A stretch of DNA of 64,000 nt from Chloranthus sessilifolius (Eukaryota > Streptophyta > Magnoliopsida > Chloranthales > Chloranthaceae), in the NCBI GenBank assembly GCA_021018995.1, contig CM037590.1, positions 44,518,287 through 44,582,286 of the forward strand. The letters are read 5' to 3'. Below, in pieces: positions 57,348-64,000 of this stretch. Numbering within the stretch: the first letter of the stretch is position 1; every line of letters begins with the position of its first letter. A program made the position numbers and the translations under genes. The notes beneath the pieces are model-generated. The model made no database searches and had not been told where the DNA came from. It saw only the letters and a program-made list of their open reading frames with translations.

Positions 57348-57590
57348 GCTGTGTTTGGCAACGTTCCCAGTGCAATCCCATCGGCAGCCATTCTCAACTA
57401 TGGTGGGGCGTTGAGCGGCCCAGGAGCGTGTTTCGTAAACGCTGCAAGGAGCAGACGGGGAGCAGCAGGGAGTGGATTTGCTCTAAATAACCGCTCCCTT
57501 AGGGGAGTGGGTTGGTCCCATCCCTTGCAGGGTGCGCCGGTGCGGGTTGGGCGTAGGCACCCTCCACATGGGAGTGTTGGCAAACACAGC
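57348..57590. mobile_element. GC-rich MITE, 243 bp, upstream of SCC2
   Basis: Terminal inverted repeats GCTGTGTTTGGCAACGTTCCC and (inverted right end) GCTGTGTTTGCCAACACTCCC. GC-rich interior, no coding capacity. Target duplication not resolved, so superfamily unknown (Harbinger or hAT possible). Confidence 0.75.
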
Positions 57591-57724
57591 TTGGTCTCCT
57601 TATAAAGATAGTAAGGTTATCTACAAATGTTAAAGATGATGTGTCATGTTCAGTTTAACTTGAATGAATTGGGAAAGATCATAAAAAAAAAAAAAAATTG
57701 GCAAAATTTTGGAGATTATAAATG

Positions 57725-57860
57725 TAGCAACAAATTACAGATTAAATTGTAACCCAGTTGGTATCCTCTCCCTGTGGTGCTTGAAGTTGGGGGTTCTAAA
57801 TTTTACTTTTACTTTCTCCTTTATATTAATAAGGTGAGTTTAGAGAAGTGTTCCTCTTGA
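57725..57860 (+). mobile_element. tRNA-derived SINE head, degenerate
   Basis: AGTTGGTATCC (A-box-like, 57757 on) and GGGTTCTAAATTTT (B-box-like, about 57790-57803) stand at the usual spacing in a taacccagttgg...gcttgaagttggggg context typical of plant SINEs. The 3' end is not defined. Confidence 0.55.
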
Positions 57861-58114
57861 GCTGCTTATACTCACTGCGAAATGTAAGGCACATTCAGGT
57901 TGTAAAAAATACTAACTTATTAAAAAGATACATATTAACTTATTAAATATGCTTATGGTATTATTAAAAAAAAAATTAAATGCTTATGGCATTATTAAAA
58001 AATTAAAAAAATAATAGCAACAAATTATTAAGAGGTATAAAGATACATGTTAACTTATTAAAGATAAAAATGATATATTTAGGTAATAAAATAAGCATTT
58101 TACATAGTCGGCAT

Positions 58115-58655
58115 CATAGTGACAAATTTCGCCGAAATTCGGCAAAATTTCGTGAAAAATGCCGCAGTTGGGGTCAAACGAAAATTTCGAAGAAATTTCG
58201 ATACTTTTCGAAAATTTCAGAAATTTCGGTTTTTTCAGCGAAATTCGGTAAATTTCGAAAAAAAAATTAATTATTATTTATCATTAGTAATTTACTAATA
58301 AATGGTTGTCCCCACACGGTCACTAGTCACCACACAGCTTTAGACTCCTTAAGGGTAAGTTGCCTACTATATATAGGTGGCTTTGAGTATCCAAATTTCT
58401 ACATCCACCGATGTGGAACTAAAGGTAAGTTAAAAAAATTACACTTTTTCTATATGTCGTATTGCCATCTACTTTATAGTTTAGCTTCAATGCTTGGCAC
58501 AGTTGCTTTTATGGTTTAGCTTCAGTGTTTAGCATAGTTGCTTAAACATATTATTTTATATATTTTTGATCCCCGAAACTTTCCCGAAATTATTTCGAAA
58601 TGTACCGAAAGGACCTCCCACCGAAAAATTATCGAAAATGAAATTTGGCACCATG
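58115..58655. mobile_element. TTTCGGCCGAAA-word hAT MITE, 541 bp, perfect 8-bp TSD
   Basis: gtcggcat at 58107-58114 and 58656-58663. Ends CATAGTGACAAATTTCG and (inverted) CATGGTGCCAAATTTCA. Both arms are built of AAATTTCGGCGAAATT-like words; the centre is unrelated. Confidence 0.9.
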
Positions 58656-58663
58656 GTCGGCAT

Positions 58664-59388
58664 GCATTAATAATTTATAATCCTAAAAAATAATATAAAG
58701 CATACATCATGCATCAAAATAATAAATATTCAAAAAAATCATCAAATTTGAAAAAAATCAATAAATATTAGGAGAACCATCTAATCAAACATATATTCGG
58801 CAAAAAGATGGCATACCACCTATTTGGAGAAAAAAATTAAACTTTAATTAATTCAAAGAACTTAAGTCAAAAGATAAGAGGGAGGAACTACTTGGGCGCA
58901 AGATTTGTATTGCAGCATATAGATTGAAAAGAAAGACTTGATAATTTTGGGACCTTTGCCACATGGAACACCATCTAAGCCTATTGTGTTTCAAATTTTA
59001 AATTTTAATTACTTGCAAGTGCATAACTTGGATTGTAGCGTAACTTGTGCAAAAACGAGGTCGAACTCACCGAGACTTATGGCATAGAAAAATTAGGGTA
59101 AAGTAATTTAATTAAATATTAATCTAATCAAGAAAAATGGATTAACAAAAACTAATATACTTTGCTTTGAAAATTTTAAAAATAAAAAACTAAAACTAAT
59201 GTACGCTAGCATTAAACTAAAACTATAGATGAATCCACACATATTGATTCACAGTATGTTATGCAACATGAAACTTGAAATTTTGGGATAAACACAACAT
59301 AATAATCTATAAATCAATCTTACTATTATAAAAAATATAATCATCAAAGCCGTATTCATGCAATCGTACAATGGTATACTCTACTATA
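58664..59388. other. AT-rich intergenic DNA, no feature seen
   Basis: Low-complexity AT-rich sequence. Nothing supports a gene. Confidence 0.4.
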
Positions 59389-59396
59389 CTTCAGAT

Positions 59397-59659
59397 CATA
59401 GTGACAAATTTCGTTTTCGACAACATTTCAGTTCATTTCGAAAAAATTTTGATAAAAATTCGAAAAGTTTCGGGAAAATTTCAAGGAGAATAAAAAATAT
59501 TTTTTTTTCTAATTATTTAAAAAATGATAAAACTTAGAAAAGATTTATTAATTTCACCGAAATTAATGAAATTTCAGCGATTTCGAAGAAATCATCGAAA
59601 TTTCGCTCTACCCCTGTTTTAGTAAATTTCGAAGAATTTCAGAGAAATTTGTCACTATG
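59397..59659. mobile_element. TTTCGGCCGAAA-word hAT MITE, 263 bp, perfect TIR and TSD
   Basis: cttcagat at 59389-59396 and 59660-59667. The terminal repeat CATAGTGACAAATTTC is identical at both ends. It shares its left terminus with the 58115 member, so the two are the same family. It looks the least decayed of the set. Confidence 0.93.
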
Positions 59660-59667
59660 CTTCAGAT

Positions 59668-61856
59668 ACCTAATTTTAATATCCAACAATATTATCCAAG
59701 CAAATGATTAACAAAAAAGATTATCGTCAATCATGAAAAAATATGATTGAACTCATATCCAAAATACATCTTCATTAATTAGAAATAGGCGGCAAGAGCA
59801 TTGGACGTTTAAAATAACAATTTCTTTAAAAAATTAAGAGTTCACGTGCACAAAAAACTGCTACATCAATGAAGTTTCATCAACAACCATATCCAAAAGA
59901 TCTAGCCTCTCGTGAGTGAAGGGATGAGATGATGGATGATAGTTATTCAATGAGGAAAATGATAAAAAGATGGAGAGAGAAAAATAGTGTTGGTGGCAAA
60001 TATGAGTATATATTTGCAACCCAAAAATACGTGTACACTCCCTCCTCTATTTTTATCTAAATATTTTCTTTTATTCTCCACCAAAACTTTACCTAAACAT
60101 TGTTCTATTTTTCACCATATCTCCAATAACTTGTGAAACTAAAAATGAAAAAAAAAAAAATCTAAATATGAGGATAAAATATTTGATAATTATATTCTCA
60201 GAAAAGCCGTCTGATTTGAGCATATGATGAAAAGATCTTATATAAAAAATTAACACTTAACGCAATCTATATCATTTGATTGAATACATTCAACCATTGA
60301 ATCAAATGGAATTTGACTATGTTAAATCAAATGATAGAGGATCGTGTTTTGTTCTAATCTTTGGCCCCAAATAACTTTACATTATGAACTTAAATCATAC
60401 TGCTTAGAAAGTGTTTCACATGCCAAGGATCCCAAAAGTTTTAAGTCTTATCTTTTAAATCTTGTGCATTGCTACAAATCTTGTTTACCGTTAAAATCTT
60501 TTGTACATGTTATTAGTGATGCAAAACTCTGAAGGACTACTTCGGGAGTTGCTCTTTCCAAAAAGGAATTAAGTGTCCAAATTAACCGCCAATCATTTAG
60601 TAGTTAGAAAGTATATTCTATCGAAACAATATTTTATTATTTCTATTTAATTTTTTATAAAACATGGACATGGACAACAAAATTATAATAAACTATTGAT
60701 CTTACATTGTTAAAAAATATTCAACAAGTTAATAGAGGTCTCATTTTGTACCAATCTTTGGAGTCAAAGAAAACTCCATCATGATATTCAAATCAGATGG
60801 CTTAGACGGTGTTCCACGATCACACGACTTATTCCACGTGACACATATCCCAAAAATAAGTAGGATTGTGAAAGTTTTAACTCCCTATATTTAATCTAAA
60901 TCATATATAAGCATAGATCGAAATATGAAAATATTGGTTTGGGGATGTATGATGGCGGCAAAGAAGGGAATTTTATACCTATAATTATTTTTTTAGATGT
61001 CAAGATAACGTGAAAAAGGTGATGATGTCTCAAAATGTTTTTTAAGTCTTAAATGTACGATGTTAGATTTAATATATACATTAACTCATTTGAAGCATGG
61101 ATGATGATATTTGATTCGCTTTGATGAGATATCTTCATTTACTCAGCATTTTATATTTAACAAGTTTTGGATAATTCATTATCTAATGTAATTGCCATAT
61201 AAATCTCGTTGAAATTACCCTTATTCATTCAATGGGATTAAAGATGAATGATAAATTAATCATATATACTAAAATTATGTAATTTCACACATAGGATACT
61301 GAGATTCTCTTTATGAAATTTTGTAAACCACCAGAGAGGGCTGCTATTTATAGGCAATATGAGAGGAAGTAGCCAATAGATGGATGTAAAGTGTGAGTTC
61401 AAGAAGATGGCTCGGATGTGAGAGGTGTCACTCATCATATCGGAGAGGTTCTAGAGGCTTCTAATGTTTTAGGTGAGTTAAGTTGATTTACTTTAGGGTT
61501 CTTGGATACATTTAGGTTCACAATAAGATTATAAGGTAGGTTTTTAGAAAAATGAGTTTCGGACACGACTAAGAGTGCAACTGGTAAAAGATGAGAGGAT
61601 GACCAAAAGGCAAATATGGGCTCCAAAAGCGATTGAGGTTAAATTAGGGAAGGTAAGAATCTAACATGGAGGCTCCAACTAAAATGTACCAAAAGGGCAT
61701 AATTGCTCCTGGCAAGCGACAAGCCATGCAGACGTAGTGTGCATGCATGAATGGCTTGGCCCCTCTTCCAAGTCCAACTTAGGGTCCAGATCCCTTTCTA
61801 TAGATATTTAATTTTGGACTCGTTGGGAGGTTGGGGTAAGTCTTCAAGGTTCAGAA
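59668..61856. other. Intergenic DNA, nothing recognised
   Basis: AT-rich; short frames are not convincing. A TATA-like TATAAATAGC on the minus strand near 61350 might belong to an LTR, but no partner was found. Confidence 0.4.
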
Positions 61857-62155
61857 ATATATGATCCTATGGTTTCTAGGAGTGGGAAGGTGTACAGGTT
61901 GAATGCAGCGTCGGACGCTTAAATCGCGACAAACTGGAGCAATCAAGCCTATATGTCGAGAGTATCGAGCCAAAATAGGATGTCCAATTTTTTTGGACCG
62001 CCAATGACGCTTGCTTATATGATGGAAGTCGGAGAAAGACCATGTCACCCCTATTGAATTTATGTTCGGTCCACTATTAGTGTTTTCGTTGCTGCATATA
62101 GCTTTGAGCTACTTGTAAATTCTCCTTTAGTGGAGTTTGAAGGAGGGCACTTTAG
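61857..62155 (-). pseudogene. Gypsy retrotransposon integrase C-terminus / chromo-domain-proximal fragment
   Basis: Minus-strand remnants LKENLQVAQSYMQQR and GDMVFLRLPSYKQASLA are hallmark sequence downstream of the Ty3/Gypsy integrase core. Broken frames follow, resembling FGPYRVL...AYRLDLP...IHPVFH. A short, dead fragment directly left of the Pack-MULE's target duplication. Confidence 0.75.
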
Positions 62156-62164
62156 TTAATTTTT

Positions 62165-62974
62165 GGGAAATTTACATAAACAGGATTGGGGTAAAAAAGT
62201 TTTTCACTATTATACTGAAATCAAAAGTTTTTCATAATCAAGACACACCGTATTTTAGGGTCCTCAAAATCCGTGAAATATATTTTTTAGTGATTAGTGA
62301 AATGACCTTGCTACCCTGCTTTATAAAGCTCTTCTTACACATAATCGTGTGCTCTCCGATCACAGGCTTCTCAGGAGAGCTTTTCTTCGTATCTCTTTCT
62401 TTTCTCCGATTTCTTCTTCTTTTATTACTACTAGGGTTTCACCAACTTCTTAAATCAAAAGAGGTTTGCGTTGCTCGATATCTAAACTTTGACTTCTAGA
62501 CGACTTAAACGTAGCGTATAAAGGTACCACTAAAGGCAGCGCCATTAAAACAAGAAGCACAGCAGCGAAAACCTTAGAGACAACTTGCCCATGCCTCCTT
62601 GAAACGTCAAAAGCCAAGAGATAAACGGCTATAACAACCGCGACGACATTAAAGACGGCAAAGTATCTTGATCGTTGGCCTCTTGGTCCGTGTTGGCGGC
62701 CGTGTCGACCTCACGAAGGAAGATAGCTGTGGCTCAAGATCTTGCTCTCTGATCGAGTTATCCAAGCAAAAGCATTGCTGAATTTAGCCTCTTAAATGAA
62801 AAGGGTAAAATCGACCTTTCATTCTTACAGGACAGCTCACATGTGCTAAACTTTTGACCTTTTTCAAATTTTTGCACCAAGAAAATCTGTGCAGTCTTAA
62901 TTATGAGAAACTTTCCCTTATAGTATAATGGTGAGAAACTTTATCAATATAAGTCCTTTTTTTAAAAAGTGCAC
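62165..62974. mobile_element. Pack-MULE, 810 bp, perfect 9-bp TSD
   Basis: ttaattttt at 62156-62164 and 62975-62983, the length typical of Mutator elements. Long terminal inverted repeats (~95 bp, moderately diverged) share AGTTTTTCACTATTATACT on the left and AGTTTCTCACCATTATACT inverted on the right. No transposase; instead the interior carries host-gene sequence: the end of a nodulin-like transporter (minus) and a leader-like stretch with tataaagc and actagggtttcacc (plus, 62318-62440). Confidence 0.85.
62447..62670 (-). pseudogene. Captured 3' end of a nodulin-like (MFS-type) transporter gene
   Basis: A continuous ~73-codon frame to a stop at about 62447: YFAVFNVVAVVIAVYLLAFD, a charged loop (SRRHGQVVSK) and VFAAVLLVLMALPLVVPLY, then a short hydrophilic tail ending RKPLLI. 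Two hydrophobic segments around this loop match the nodulin-like domain of plant transporters related to NUCLEAR FUSION DEFECTIVE 4. Upstream the frame is lost near 62675. No start codon, so a captured fragment rather than a gene. Confidence 0.72.
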
Positions 62975-62983
62975 TTAATTTTT

Positions 62984-63944
62984 TCCCCTGTCTCACATTC
63001 TTTAACAAATTATTTGATTTCTCGCTTCAATGTGGAAGTTGGATATATGTTTTAATGACCACAGATTTGCCGACGCTTGGAGAAGAGTACCACTGAAGAT
63101 GTCAAAAATAGTAGAGAGATGAAGACAACATAGCGTAACATAGGGACCTCACATGTGTAGCCTGCTACAGTGTCTCAGTCATCTAGGATATAATTTTTTA
63201 ATAAAGGGTTCGTTGTCCCAATATTCCATCTTGTGGTGATGCTCCTGAGTGGACGATTAAAGATCCTCAAATTGGCATGAAAGTGCATCAGTGGCCATAT
63301 TTTATTCACCATATTGTACTTTGCCTCATTTTTTATACCCATTTTTGTTGTTCAGATGTTGAGGTGCTGTTGGACAGGGTACTTCAGGGCAATGATTGGT
63401 CTAAATATTGAAGTAGCATCCGATGAAGTAGTGATGCTAACTGTAAATCCCAGCTTCCACCAATTCGTCAAAAACCAATTGGTGTTAGGGAAAGCCTTAA
63501 CTTTGTACTTAAACTTCTGTTTGTGACAGTCAGTCCAATGTTGGTGATTAGTCTGCAAAGCTATTAGAGTGGATTGCTTGATTTGTTGGAAATAATTGGA
63601 AGAATGAAAACAAGAATTAAAGGAGATAGAATTAAGGATAAAACTTAGAGGCACGTTAAGATAAACGATTTCTCTAAAGATTATTTGCCTCCTTCCAATT
63701 AGAATCATGACAACAACAAAGGAAAATAGCCAACACGTTTCAGGGATACAACCAAGCTCAAGCCTCTGTAATTCCTTTTTGTTTGCACTCACAAAAGAGA
63801 ATTCTTATCTTATTGTGTCTATTTCTTGTCTCTGAAAAAGATAAATAGATTTTTTTAAATAGACAATGAAAGGTTGCTTATGTTAAATATTTTGTCACAA
63901 TCACGATCAAATCTAGAAGTGCTCTAATATGCCAAGTAAAATAA
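62984..63944. other. Intergenic DNA, nothing recognised
   Basis: No feature I can support; short frames around 63314-63792 have no recognisable motif. Confidence 0.35.
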
Positions 63945-64000
63945 GTGGTTCGGATGGACGGACGTCCGTGAATGGACTCACGGACGTCCGTGGTCACGGA
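63945..64000. mobile_element. CGGACGTCCG palindromic-word array at the window edge
   Basis: Two CGGACGTCCGTG words and the half-words ggatggacgg and tcacgga fall in the last 55 bases. The pattern is like the word-filled ends of the hAT families above but with a new word; the other end would lie outside the window. Confidence 0.5.

Noticed and set aside
63314..63792. Opposing frames of 70 and 146 codons near the right end
   Set aside because: Neither shows a domain, splice context or family resemblance, and they overlap each other antisense.

Overview
This is nuclear DNA of a flowering plant, almost certainly a TE-rich angiosperm. The only host gene I can support is the 5' part of a plant cohesin-loader gene, SCC2 (NIPBL/Nipped-B family, the plant form with a PHD finger), on the minus strand. 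Its ATG is at 56897. I could chain seventeen exons with consistent reading phase (3342 coding nt, 1114 codons) down to 75, where the gene runs off the left edge of the window. The exons are compact, but three introns are inflated: intron 2 (44149-56337, 12.2 kb), intron 5 (8069-43468, 35.4 kb) and intron 15 (610-4951, 4.3 kb). Introns this large suit a magnoliid, early-diverging eudicot or similar lineage, but I cannot name the species.

Layout. 1-8068: exons 17 to 6, with intron 15 holding hAT-type MITEs. 8069-43468: one giant intron made of nested transposons. These are a tRNA-like SINE head, a Harbinger MITE, a ~380-bp direct-repeat pair, a decayed Copia element (15.4-20.5 kb), a second Copia element (20.5-36.06 kb) interrupted by at least four other elements, an endonuclease-type LINE (36.1-39.7 kb) full of MITEs, a third Copia fragment (39.7-41.65 kb) and two hAT transposase relics. 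43469-44148: exons 5 to 3. 44149-56337: intron 2 with a triplicated 330-bp array, L1 fragments, a TRIM retrotransposon with three LTRs, and a segmental duplication. 56338-57110: exons 2 and 1, 5' leader and promoter. 57111-64000: intergenic DNA with MITEs, a Gypsy fragment and a Pack-MULE that carries the end of a nodulin-like transporter gene.

The most striking pattern is a set of at least seven hAT-type element families. They share the same layout (mostly CA...TG or TAGGG...CCCTA ends and 8-bp target-site duplications), but each fills its ends with its own palindromic word: GATACGTATC, TTTCGGCCGAAA, GAGTCGACTC, GCCATGGC, GCGATCGC, or the non-palindromic GGCCCG and GGTTTGG/TTCGG words. Two families can be tied to a BED-finger/DUF659 hAT transposase relic inside the window (31501-35761 and 16375-19807). 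This suggests that the word is the binding site of each family's transposase.
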